NCBI RefSeq assembly: GCF_004366355.1
Contig: NZ_SODV01000001.1
Span: 2,046,001 to 2,110,000 of the forward strand
Reading direction: 5' to 3'
Source: Dinghuibacter silviterrae
Lineage (GTDB): Bacteria; Bacteroidota; Bacteroidia; Chitinophagales; Chitinophagaceae
DNA length: 64,000 nt
Made by a program: the position numbers and the translations under genes. The notes beneath the pieces were generated by a model. It was not told where the DNA came from, did no database searches, and saw nothing but the letters and a program-made list of their open reading frames with translations. This document shows, piece after piece, positions 24,859 to 32,977 of the stretch. Numbering within the stretch: position 1 is the first letter of the stretch; each line of letters starts with the position of its first letter.

Positions 24859-25679
24859 TGGAAGGTGGCGACACCCGCAATCACCCGGTAAGGTTTGTTA
24901 AAAAAGTCCAGGATCGTCTTGTTAAACAGCTCCCGTTTGTATACGGGTGTCGAGTGTCCCGAATTGGGGATGATCCAACAATACGACTGCGGAATATTTT
25001 GAGCAATCAATACCGTATGCAGCACCGGGATGACGTCGTGGTCACCGCCGATCACCAGCGACGGGCACTGGATCGTATGCAACTGGTCCAGCGTGATGTG
25101 CGGCTGGTAAAGGTCGAGGTTGATGATTTTTAACGCGTTTTTCGTATTCGGTTTTTGGGGCTGACTGCTTAGGCGGGCGGCTTCTTTTTCCATCAAATGG
25201 AACACGAAAGGCGTCAACCCGGTCGTATCCGGCCAAAGGTTCGCGCCCGTGATGGCCAGACGCCTGACTTTATCCGGGTGACGGATCGCCAGCACGAGGC
25301 CATCTATACCCCCGTCGCTCCAGCCGATTACGTTGCAGCTGTCAAGGTGGAGGCTGTCCAGCAGGGCGCTGAAGTCGTCGGCGATCATTTCGAAGCTCAG
25401 GGAATCCGAGGGGTCCGTGGATTTGCCGTGGGCGCGGGTGTCGACCGCAATGACCTTAAATTGTTGTGAAAAAAAAGGAATTTGACCACCCATATTGCTG
25501 ATCGATCCCCCGTTGCCATGGAGCAAAAGAACGGGTGCTCCCTCCCCGTAGACTTCATAATACAGGCGGATCCCCCTGGTAGACAGGAAGTGGCCCGCAG
25601 CGGGGTTGTTGCCGTAAGAGACCTGGGCGTATCCGCCCGCGCTGCATAATAAGAAGAGGACCAGGACAAAGAACTTCAT
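24855..25679 (-). CDS. Secreted alpha/beta hydrolase
   Basis: This 274-residue protein has a signal peptide (FFVLVLFLLCSAGGYAQ) and the alpha/beta hydrolase fold: oxyanion LLLHGNGGSI, nucleophile elbow GWSDGG, acid in GGDHDVIP and catalytic histidine in SGHSTP. Substrate specificity is not evident. The frame begins nine codons earlier with ATG at 25706, but the ATG at 25679 places the signal sequence at the terminus. It is the first gene of a two-gene unit with the DUF1624 protein, whose acyl chemistry might connect with an esterase, although this is inference. Confidence 0.85.
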   Translation of the reverse strand: MKFFVLVLFLLCSAGGYAQVSYGNNPAAGHFLSTRGIRLYYEVYGEGAPVLLLHGNGGSISNMGGQIPFFSQQFKVIAVDTRAHGKSTDPSDSLSFEMIADDFSALLDSLHLDSCNVIGWSDGGIDGLVLAIRHPDKVRRLAITGANLWPDTTGLTPFVFHLMEKEAARLSSQPQKPNTKNALKIINLDLYQPHITLDQLHTIQCPSLVIGGDHDVIPVLHTVLIAQNIPQSYCWIIPNSGHSTPVYKRELFNKTILDFFNKPYRVIAGVATFQ

Positions 25680-25824
25680 AACCCGGCTTTTATTCAAAAT
25701 AAGCATTATTTGTCCCGGAGGATGCTTTTTTATCCCAAAGGTTTAATACCCACAGGAAATATTGATGGCATAATAGTTGGATTATATCCTGTAAATAGTA
25801 TAAGTTTCATCTATCTATTGTGTT

Positions 25825-26991
25825 ATGAAAAAGTATCTATTATACGCAGCGTTCGCCTTCTCTCCCGCCCTTTTGGCGTCGAGTGCGTCTGCTCAGTTCA
25901 GCGTCTCCGTTGGCGTGGTCATCCGGACGGCCCCTCCGGCCCTTCCGGTATATGTACAACCCCCTTGCCCCGTGCAAGGGTATCTGTGGACCCCGGGTTA
26001 CTGGGCCTACGATGACGACGACGGGTACTATTGGGTACCGGGTGTTTGGATTGCCCCTCCTCAACCCGGCTTTTTGTGGACCCCGGGCTATTGGGGTTTT
26101 GCCGGCGGCGTGTATGGCTGGCACGGCGGTTATTGGGGGATGCACGTCGGTTTCTACGGTGGCTGTAACTACGGTGGCGGCTACGGCGGTGTCGGGTTTA
26201 TCGGCGGCGGCTGGTCCGGCGGCGTATACCGCTATAATACCGCCGTGGTGAACGTCAACACGACCGTCATCCACAACACGTATATCGACCGGACCGTCAT
26301 CAACAATACCACGGTCATCAACAACCGCGCAAGCTTTAACGGCCCCGGCGGTATCGACCGCCAACCCAACGCGCAAGAACGTTCCTTTGCAAATGACCGG
26401 CACGTCCAACCGACTACCGAGCAGTTCAACCACAACCATACCGCCAGCCAGGACCGGAATGCCTTCGCCTCGGCCAACCACGGCCGTCCCGCCATCACCG
26501 CGATGAACAGGGTAGGGGGTAATCACTTTGGTTCCCAGGGGCATTCGGCACCGGCTACGGCCTATCAGCCGCGCAATAACGCAGCGCGCCCTGGCGGGCA
26601 GCCCGGAGGGGGACAACCCGGTGGGATGCACGCCAACGCGGCTGCTACGCGTCCGGGCAACAATCCCGGTGGATCGCACCCCGGCGGCAACCCCAACGGC
26701 GGGCGCCCGGGTGGCAATCCTAACGGTTCGCACCCCGGTGGCGGCCAGGCCTACCACCCGGCCCCGGTCCATCAAGGCGGGCAACCCGGTGGTCAGCACC
26801 CCAACGCCTATCACCCGGCCCCGGTCCATCAAGCGCCTCGCCAGGCACCTCCGCAGCACCAGCAGCAGCCGATGCGTGAGTCCCACCCGGCGCCCATGTC
26901 CCGTCCAGCCCCCATGTCCCGTCCGGCCCCTGTACGTCAGGCGCCCCAGGGACACCCCGGCGGCGGCGGTGAGCACCATGGGCATCGCTAG
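25825..26991 (+). CDS. Secreted WxxGxW-repeat, low-complexity protein
   Basis: The 388-residue product starts with a signal peptide ending at SASAQ. The N-terminal third has repeats of the type YLWTPGYW, YYWVPGVW and FLWTPGYW, then Gly/Tyr-rich sequence. Residues from about 150 switch to Asn/Thr-rich strands (VINNTTVINN) and then to a Gly/Pro/His/Gln-rich tail with repeated GGQPGG, NPNG and YHPAPVHQ segments. This is the WxxGxW (YXWV) repeat class found in outer-surface proteins; function is unknown. AT-rich DNA upstream (25680-25824) has no exact -7 box. A hairpin follows the stop. Confidence 0.75.
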   Translation: MKKYLLYAAFAFSPALLASSASAQFSVSVGVVIRTAPPALPVYVQPPCPVQGYLWTPGYWAYDDDDGYYWVPGVWIAPPQPGFLWTPGYWGFAGGVYGWHGGYWGMHVGFYGGCNYGGGYGGVGFIGGGWSGGVYRYNTAVVNVNTTVIHNTYIDRTVINNTTVINNRASFNGPGGIDRQPNAQERSFANDRHVQPTTEQFNHNHTASQDRNAFASANHGRPAITAMNRVGGNHFGSQGHSAPATAYQPRNNAARPGGQPGGGQPGGMHANAAATRPGNNPGGSHPGGNPNGGRPGGNPNGSHPGGGQAYHPAPVHQGGQPGGQHPNAYHPAPVHQAPRQAPPQHQQQPMRESHPAPMSRPAPMSRPAPVRQAPQGHPGGGGEHHGHR

Positions 26992-26993
26992 AT

Positions 26994-27015
26994 AACCGAA
27001 GCCTAGGCTTCGGTT
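26994..27015 (+). terminator. Perfect palindromic hairpin after the WxxGxW gene
   Basis: Arms 26994-27003 and 27006-27015 pair perfectly over ten bases around a TA loop, two bases after the stop at 26991. It lacks a T-tract on either side, so it may act as a bidirectional stop with the converging radical SAM gene or only as an RNA-protecting end. Confidence 0.5.
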
Positions 27016-27066
27016 CGGCGCCGCGGCTTCCGCCGGGCGCGCGCCCCGGACCCTACAAACCCGTGA

Positions 27067-29331
27067 TCAGATCCTGAGCAGGCCAAGCCTGCGCAGACCG
27101 GTCACGGGTTTGTTGTCCCAAAACAATTCGAAATCGCCCAGCCCCGCGCGCTCATAACTCTCCCTGATCTCCTGGAGGGAGACCGGATGGTGAAGCGTCT
27201 CCAGGATCCCCGCCAGCCACTCCCCCTGGAGTTGTCCCACGCTTAGCCTGAACGTCTCCTGGAGGTGTTCGAAGACGAGCTCGCTCATCTCCCAATGCTG
27301 TCCCTTTTTGGATTTTGTAAAATGGCGAACGGAAGGTTTCCCGCCCAGCCAGACCACTTTCGCGTTGGGTGCGGCGGGTTGGTATTCTTCTTCCTCCAGG
27401 ATCTGCTGGATATACTGGGGCGGGAGTTTTGTGGAAGGTACCTTGAAGTCAAACCATTTTTGCAACGGGTAGTCGAAACAGGCCCCGTGCATATAATTGA
27501 GCAGCGACTTGGCGAGACCGTACCCAAAGGCTTCGTGGTCGGTACCCTTCGGGTCGCGGTGCGGGATGTCATTGTTGGCAAAGGGCCCCTCGACCCAGAG
27601 GCCGCCGCCCTCTGCCCGCGGCGCGCTGCCCTCCGCATGGGCCGCGGCCGGCCCCACTTTTTCCACGCCGAAATTTTCCGGGGCCATACCCACGGGGCTG
27701 TGGGCCGTCATCGTAAACAAATGCCAGAAACCCGACCGAAGCACCCCCGCCGCAAAAAGCTGCCGGACCACTTCCAGGGAGTCGATGGTCTCCTGGGCCG
27801 TTTGGGTGGGAAAGCCATACATCAGGTAGGCATGGACCATGATCCCGCTCAGGCTAAAATTCCGGCAGACCCTTGCCACCTGGGCCACCGTGGTCCCTTT
27901 GCGGATGAGTTCCAGGAGACGGTCGGAAGCCACCTCCAACCCGCCCGATACTGCGATACAACCCGACGCCCGCAATAACTGGCAAAGGTCTTTCGTAAAG
28001 CTTTTTTCAAAACGGATATTGGTCCACCACGACACTGTCAGGCGGCGCCGGATGATTTCCAGCGCGAGGGCCTTCATCAGCGAAGGCGGCGCCGCCTCGT
28101 CCACGAAGTGGAACCCGTTTTGCCCCGTCCGCTCCATCAGCTCCTCCATGCGGTCGCACAGGAGCTTGGCCGTTAAGGGCTCGTATAGGCGTATATAATC
28201 CAGGGAAATGTCGCAAAACGTACACTTCCCCCAGTAGCAGCCGTGGGCCATCGTGAGCTTGTTCCAACGCCCGTCGTTCCAAAGGCTGTGCATCGGGTTG
28301 GCGATCTCGATCGCCGATATATACCGGTCCAGCCAAAGGTCGTCATAGTCCGGTGTGCCCGTTTGGGCCTGCTTATAGTCAGGATGGCTGTCGTTATTGA
28401 CAAAGGTGACGGCGCCGTTTTCCAGGGTCCAGGTGCGTTTCAGCCCAGTCCCCGCCGACAACGCACCGCAGACATGCCGGTAGAGGTTTTCCAGCGGCGC
28501 TTCCCCGTCGTCGAGGGTGATGAAATCCACGAATTCGAAAACCCTCGGATCCGCCAGCGAACGCAGTTCCGTATTGGGGAAACCACCCCCCATCGCCACC
28601 CGAACACCGGGATGGTGTTTTTTGATCCAGGCGCCGCAACGAAGCGCCGCATACAGGTTCCCCGGGAAGGGCACCGATATGGCGACCAGACACGGCCGGA
28701 CCCTTTCCATATACCCCTCCAGCGTCCGCAGCAGCAGGTGATCGGTATAGGTCGGCTCACCCCGTAGCGCTTCATACAGCTCGTCAAAGCTCCCTGCCGA
28801 CCGCGCCAGCCGCTCCGCATACCGGCTAAACCCAAAGTGCGGGTCGACGCACTCCGTCATGAGGTCCGCCAGGTCTTCGAGGTATAGGGTCGCCAGGTGT
28901 TTGGCCTTGTCCTGTATCCCCATCTGGCCAAACGCCCAGCCCAGGTCTTCCAACTGTGCAAACCGTGACGCCTCCGGCAGGAAGTTTCGCTGCGCGATGA
29001 GGTGCGCCATCGTGGGCGCCTTGCCCTGCAGGAAGCGCACCACCTGCGTGATGGTGCGCAGATACGCGTCTTCCAGCGCGAGGATGCGGGTGGCGTTCGC
29101 AGAGCGCGCCGCGGCAGCCGCCGTTGCGGCTCCGCCGCTCGCCTTGATATGCGCGAAAAGCGCCCCCAACCCCTCCTTGGAGAAGATCGCCAGCGTAACC
29201 TCTATACCCAGGTCCGCCTGCACCGAAGGAATGCCCTTGGTATTCAGAAAGCCCTTCAGATAGGCCGTCGCCGGGTAGGGCGTATTCAACTGGGTAAAGG
29301 GCGGTGTGAACAGAAAGACGGGGGCCTCCAA
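27067..29331 (-). CDS. B12-binding-type radical SAM protein
   Basis: The 754-residue protein has a long N-terminal region with a cobalamin-binding-like fold (VRPCLVAISVPFPGN, GVRVAMGGGFPNTE) and a radical SAM core. The cluster motif is C365-x4-C370-x2-C373 (HGCYWGKCTFCD), with one more residue in the first spacer than the usual Cx3Cx2C. Later blocks such as GLEVASDRLLELIRKGTT and HAYLMYGFPTQT match the core. A Gly/Ala-rich insert (bases about 27590-27660) breaks the C-terminal half. It starts with TTG since no in-frame ATG is near. The product is unknown; B12-dependent methyl transfer is a guess. It is divergent from the RMND1-like gene. Confidence 0.8.
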   Translation of the reverse strand: MEAPVFLFTPPFTQLNTPYPATAYLKGFLNTKGIPSVQADLGIEVTLAIFSKEGLGALFAHIKASGGAATAAAAARSANATRILALEDAYLRTITQVVRFLQGKAPTMAHLIAQRNFLPEASRFAQLEDLGWAFGQMGIQDKAKHLATLYLEDLADLMTECVDPHFGFSRYAERLARSAGSFDELYEALRGEPTYTDHLLLRTLEGYMERVRPCLVAISVPFPGNLYAALRCGAWIKKHHPGVRVAMGGGFPNTELRSLADPRVFEFVDFITLDDGEAPLENLYRHVCGALSAGTGLKRTWTLENGAVTFVNNDSHPDYKQAQTGTPDYDDLWLDRYISAIEIANPMHSLWNDGRWNKLTMAHGCYWGKCTFCDISLDYIRLYEPLTAKLLCDRMEELMERTGQNGFHFVDEAAPPSLMKALALEIIRRRLTVSWWTNIRFEKSFTKDLCQLLRASGCIAVSGGLEVASDRLLELIRKGTTVAQVARVCRNFSLSGIMVHAYLMYGFPTQTAQETIDSLEVVRQLFAAGVLRSGFWHLFTMTAHSPVGMAPENFGVEKVGPAAAHAEGSAPRAEGGGLWVEGPFANNDIPHRDPKGTDHEAFGYGLAKSLLNYMHGACFDYPLQKWFDFKVPSTKLPPQYIQQILEEEEYQPAAPNAKVVWLGGKPSVRHFTKSKKGQHWEMSELVFEHLQETFRLSVGQLQGEWLAGILETLHHPVSLQEIRESYERAGLGDFELFWDNKPVTGLRRLGLLRI

Positions 29332-29350
29332 AATGGTCTCGTTTATGCGG

Positions 29351-29382
29351 CAAAGTTAACGTAATTTTCCCCCTATGCTCAA
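29351..29382 (-). promoter_or_regulatory. Promoter of the radical SAM gene
   Basis: On the minus strand TAACTTTG (29358 down to 29351) is an exact TAnnTTTG box, with TTG (29382-29380) 21 bases upstream. The start TTG at 29331 would follow the predicted transcript start by about a dozen bases. The -33 element lies inside the first codons of the divergent RMND1-like gene. Confidence 0.55.
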
Positions 29383-30154
29383 GGTCCAATCCTACCAGGT
29401 AGCGGACAGTATTGACATCCGTTCGTTCCGGTCAATGTACAAGGAGGATATCTACCAGTTCGATGCAGCCGAGCTGTTTTATAAAACAGGTGCACAGTCC
29501 TTTACCTACGTGTTCAAATACGGTGTCGTTTGTTTTATCAACGTCGACGCAGCGGGTATCCGCGCTTTTATCGAAAAGATCGCCCCCTATAGCAAAAACC
29601 TGCTCGAAGCCCAGTTCAGCGAAGAGTTTGAAGTGGACGTCAACGCGAGGGAGCCGCGCATAGGATACAACAAGATCGAACTGGCGGGCGCGGACGTCCA
29701 GGCGCTCCGGCTGGTTATGCTCAATGTGTCCCAATCTGTGGCGCTGGATTACTACTCGGAACTGACCGAGCGGCTCCAGGAGGAAACAAACGCCCACACC
29801 CAGGTTCTGGAGAAAAAGGGAAAGCTGGATATTTCCGGTAACAACCTCACGCGCTACATCGCCAAGACCCTCAACCTCAAAAACCGCATCTCCGAAAACC
29901 TGTATGTCTTCGACTCGCCCCCGGAAACCTGGGAGGACGAGCAACTCAACAAGATCGACCAGGGATTGAAAGCCACCTTCGACCTCCAGGAGCGCTTCCG
30001 GGACATCCGCGAGGGCCTGGAGATCATCAAGGAAAACCTCGACCTGTTCAAGGATCTGCTCCAATACCGCAACAGCACCTTCCTGGAGTGGATCATCATC
30101 GTGCTCGTATTCCTGGAAGTGTTGAATCTGCTCATCGATAAGATATTTAAGTAG
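29375..30154 (+). CDS. RMND1/DUF155-family membrane protein
   Basis: This 259-residue protein has the DUF155 layout: an N-terminal beta-rich domain with YVFKYGVVCF, then the conserved ISENLYVFDSPPETWED and helical DLQERFRDIREGLEIIKENLDL, and a C-terminal membrane anchor (EWIIIVLVFLEVLNLLI). Eukaryotic relatives RMND1 and yeast Rmd1/Rmd8 are tail-anchored proteins with roles in mitochondrial translation; bacterial members are uncharacterised. It shares a 43-base divergent promoter region with the radical SAM gene, where TAATTTTC is a weak -7 candidate for this direction. Confidence 0.83.
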   Translation: MLKVQSYQVADSIDIRSFRSMYKEDIYQFDAAELFYKTGAQSFTYVFKYGVVCFINVDAAGIRAFIEKIAPYSKNLLEAQFSEEFEVDVNAREPRIGYNKIELAGADVQALRLVMLNVSQSVALDYYSELTERLQEETNAHTQVLEKKGKLDISGNNLTRYIAKTLNLKNRISENLYVFDSPPETWEDEQLNKIDQGLKATFDLQERFRDIREGLEIIKENLDLFKDLLQYRNSTFLEWIIIVLVFLEVLNLLIDKIFK

Positions 30155-30253
30155 GCCCGCGCCGCCAGGCCGCACGCGGCGCCCGCACCGCGGCAACGAG
30201 CGGGTTGCGCCCGGGCAGGTAAGGGCAGGTTGCCCCATTGCCAAATTTCCCGG

Positions 30254-30261
30254 TAATTTAG
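30254..30261 (+). promoter_or_regulatory. Near-consensus -7 box before the GH78 gene
   Basis: TAATTTAG ends three bases before the ATG at 30265; a TTG 21 bases upstream could be the -33 element. The same octamer precedes the gene at 49236 at a nearly equal distance (49223-49230), so it may be a local variant of TAnnTTTG. The rest of the 110-base gap from 30155 is GC-rich with no gene. Confidence 0.35.
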
Positions 30262-30264
30262 GCC

Positions 30265-32949
30265 ATGAGAAAGCTTGTCTTATGTCTCCCGCTCCTGGCG
30301 ACTTGCCTGGCGGCCGGCGCCCAGTTGCGTGTTACCCATCTTACTTGTGAAGGCCTTTCCGATCCCCTAGGTGTCGACAACCTGCACCCCCGGCTGGGCT
30401 GGGAACTTCAGGAGGGGGGTAGGGGCGTCCTCCAGACAGCCTACGAGGTAAAGGTGGAAAAAGACAAGAAGGTGGTTTGGGAAACCGGTAAAGTCGCCTC
30501 GGACGCGTCTGTTTATGTGGCGTATGCAGGGGCCCCGCTGGTGTCCGCGCAGGGATATTCCTGGCAGGTACGGGTATGGGATAACCGGGGGCACACCTCT
30601 CCCTGGAGTGCGAAAACGTTTTGGCGGATGGGGTTACTCACCCCTTCCGATTGGACGGCCCAGTGGATCGTCCCCGGTGTGGACAACGGGAATGCGCCCC
30701 TTTTCAGGAAAACTTTTCAAGCCGGCAAAAAAATCCGGGAGGCAACCCTTTTTATCACCGTCCATGGGATGTATGAAGCAAGGATCAACGGGCAACGGGT
30801 GGGGGACGCCTACCTGGCGCCGGGCTGGACCAGCTATAATAAACGCCTGGAATACCAGGTGTACGACGTCACCGGTCTGCTTCGCCAGGGCGACAACGCC
30901 CTCGGGGTTACCGTCGGTCTGGGTTGGTTCCGGTCCCCCCTGGGTTTCCCGAGGGTAGGGGATCATTATGGCAAGGAAAACGGTCTTCTGGCACAGTTGG
31001 AGCTCACCTATACAGACGGAACCACCGAAAGGATCGGCACCGGCGATACCTGGAAATCCAGCCCGGGCAGCATCCTCAGCGCCACCATTTACGACGGGGA
31101 AACCATCGACACCCGCCTCGACAAAACCGGCTGGGACAAGCCCGGGTATGATGATGCTTCCTGGAGCCCGGTCGCCCTTCGGGATTTTCCCAAAACAACA
31201 CTGATCGCCACCCATAACGAACCGGTCCGCAAACACGAAACCTTTACCCCGGTCAGCGTGATCACCACGCCCAAAGGCGAACACGTCCTTGATTTTGGCC
31301 AGAACCTCGTAGGCTGGGTGGTTGTAAAGATCTCGGGAAAACCCGGAGACTCGGTCATCCTTTCCCACGCGGAAGTGTTGGACAAGGCCGGCAACTTTTA
31401 TACGGATAACCTCCGCTCGGCTAAGGCACAGGATTCGTACGTGCTCCGTGGTGGAGAACAGGTCCTGGAGCCGCACTTTACCTTCCACGGTTTCCGGTAT
31501 GTGCGCCTGGATCAATATCCGGGTCCCGTCCGGCTGGAAGACTTTCAAGCGGTCGCCCTTTACTCCGATATGCCGCTGACGGGTTCTTTTCATTGCTCCG
31601 ATACGATGATCAACCAGCTCCAGCACAACATTCAGTGGGGGCAAAAAGGGAATTTCCTGGACGTCCCCACCGACTGTCCCCAGCGGGACGAACGTCTGGG
31701 GTGGACGGGTGACGCCCAGGTCTTTTCGCGCACCGCCACCTTTAACCGGAACGCCCATAACTTTTTTGTCAAATGGCTCCAGGACGTGAGCGCGGACCAG
31801 ACCGCCGAGGGCATCGTACCCCCAGTGATCCCCAACGTGATTGACGGTGTTTTTGGGTCCGCGGGTTGGGCGGACGTGTCCACCATCATGCCGTGGAACG
31901 TATACCTCGCTTATGGAGACACCCAGGTCCTCCGCAACCAGTACCCCAGCATGAAGGCGTGGGTGGAATACATCCATAAGGTGAGCCGGAACGACCTTTG
32001 GAACACCGGCAGCCACTTTGGAGACTGGTTATACTATAGCCCTGCCGACGATAACGACGGTCGGGCTGCCGTTACCGATAAGTACCTGATCGCGCAGTGC
32101 TTTTATGCGCACTCGACCCAGTTGCTCATCGATGCGGCCCGGGTTCTCGGCAGGACCGAAGACGTCGCGACGTATACAGATTTGCTGGCGCGGATTAAGG
32201 ACGCCTTTATGCACGAATACGTGACCCCCAACGGACGGATGGTGTCTCCCACCCAAACCGCTTATGTCCTGGCGCTCCAGTTCGACATGCTCCCCGAGTC
32301 CCTGCGGGCACAGGCTGCCGACCGCCTGGTCGGCAACATCCGCGCCTATAACAACCACCTCACCACCGGCTTTTTGGGTACACCCTACCTCTGTCATGTG
32401 CTGACCCGGTTCGGACACACCGACGTGGCGTATCAATTGCTTTTCCAGGATACCTATCCCTCCTGGCTGTATCCCATCAAAATGGGCGCCACCACCATTT
32501 GGGAGCGCTGGGATGGCATAAAGACCGACGGCACCTTCGAAACGCCCGGTATGAATTCGTTTAACCACTACGCCTACGGCGCGATCGGGGACTGGTTGTA
32601 CCGTGTCGTTTCCGGTATCGATACCTATACCGATGCGCCCGGGTACAAACACATCGTCATCAAACCCCATCCCGGCGGGCGTCTCACCTCCGCCGAGGCC
32701 ACCTATGCGGTGAACTACGGGACCATCGCGAGTTCGTGGATCATCGCGGGCGGGCAGTTCACGCTCCACGTGACCGTCCCCGTAAACACATCCGCGACGG
32801 TCTATATCCCGGCCTCGTCTGTCGACGCGGTGCGTGAGGGCGCGGGGGCGTTGAGCGCGTCCGCGGGTGTGACCGTCAAAGGCATGGAGGATGGGTACGC
32901 CGTCGTAGAAGTGGGAAGCGGAGACTATACGTTCAGCGCGCCGCGGTAG
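30265..32949 (+). CDS. GH78 alpha-L-rhamnosidase
   Basis: The 894-residue protein has a signal peptide (LLATCLAAGAQ), N-terminal Ig-like domain (HPRLGWELQ), a beta-sandwich, and an (alpha/alpha)6 catalytic barrel with DCPQRDERLGWTGDAQVF, GDWLYYSP and TTIWERWDG, all typical of GH78. Conserved acidic residues in DERLGW and IWERW are those expected to act in inverting hydrolysis of terminal alpha-L-rhamnose. It would act in the periplasm or at the surface on plant or microbial rhamnosylated glycans. It stands alone, 3.3 kb upstream of the SusCD operon with a fucosidase; sharing a substrate with it is possible. Confidence 0.9.
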   Translation: MRKLVLCLPLLATCLAAGAQLRVTHLTCEGLSDPLGVDNLHPRLGWELQEGGRGVLQTAYEVKVEKDKKVVWETGKVASDASVYVAYAGAPLVSAQGYSWQVRVWDNRGHTSPWSAKTFWRMGLLTPSDWTAQWIVPGVDNGNAPLFRKTFQAGKKIREATLFITVHGMYEARINGQRVGDAYLAPGWTSYNKRLEYQVYDVTGLLRQGDNALGVTVGLGWFRSPLGFPRVGDHYGKENGLLAQLELTYTDGTTERIGTGDTWKSSPGSILSATIYDGETIDTRLDKTGWDKPGYDDASWSPVALRDFPKTTLIATHNEPVRKHETFTPVSVITTPKGEHVLDFGQNLVGWVVVKISGKPGDSVILSHAEVLDKAGNFYTDNLRSAKAQDSYVLRGGEQVLEPHFTFHGFRYVRLDQYPGPVRLEDFQAVALYSDMPLTGSFHCSDTMINQLQHNIQWGQKGNFLDVPTDCPQRDERLGWTGDAQVFSRTATFNRNAHNFFVKWLQDVSADQTAEGIVPPVIPNVIDGVFGSAGWADVSTIMPWNVYLAYGDTQVLRNQYPSMKAWVEYIHKVSRNDLWNTGSHFGDWLYYSPADDNDGRAAVTDKYLIAQCFYAHSTQLLIDAARVLGRTEDVATYTDLLARIKDAFMHEYVTPNGRMVSPTQTAYVLALQFDMLPESLRAQAADRLVGNIRAYNNHLTTGFLGTPYLCHVLTRFGHTDVAYQLLFQDTYPSWLYPIKMGATTIWERWDGIKTDGTFETPGMNSFNHYAYGAIGDWLYRVVSGIDTYTDAPGYKHIVIKPHPGGRLTSAEATYAVNYGTIASSWIIAGGQFTLHVTVPVNTSATVYIPASSVDAVREGAGALSASAGVTVKGMEDGYAVVEVGSGDYTFSAPR

Positions 32950-32977
32950 AGCGTCGTGGCTGGCAGGCGCCGCGCGG

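Noticed and set aside
25710-26015. Separate small gene before the WxxGxW gene
   Set aside because: It overlaps the signal peptide region of the real gene in another frame and has no coding features.
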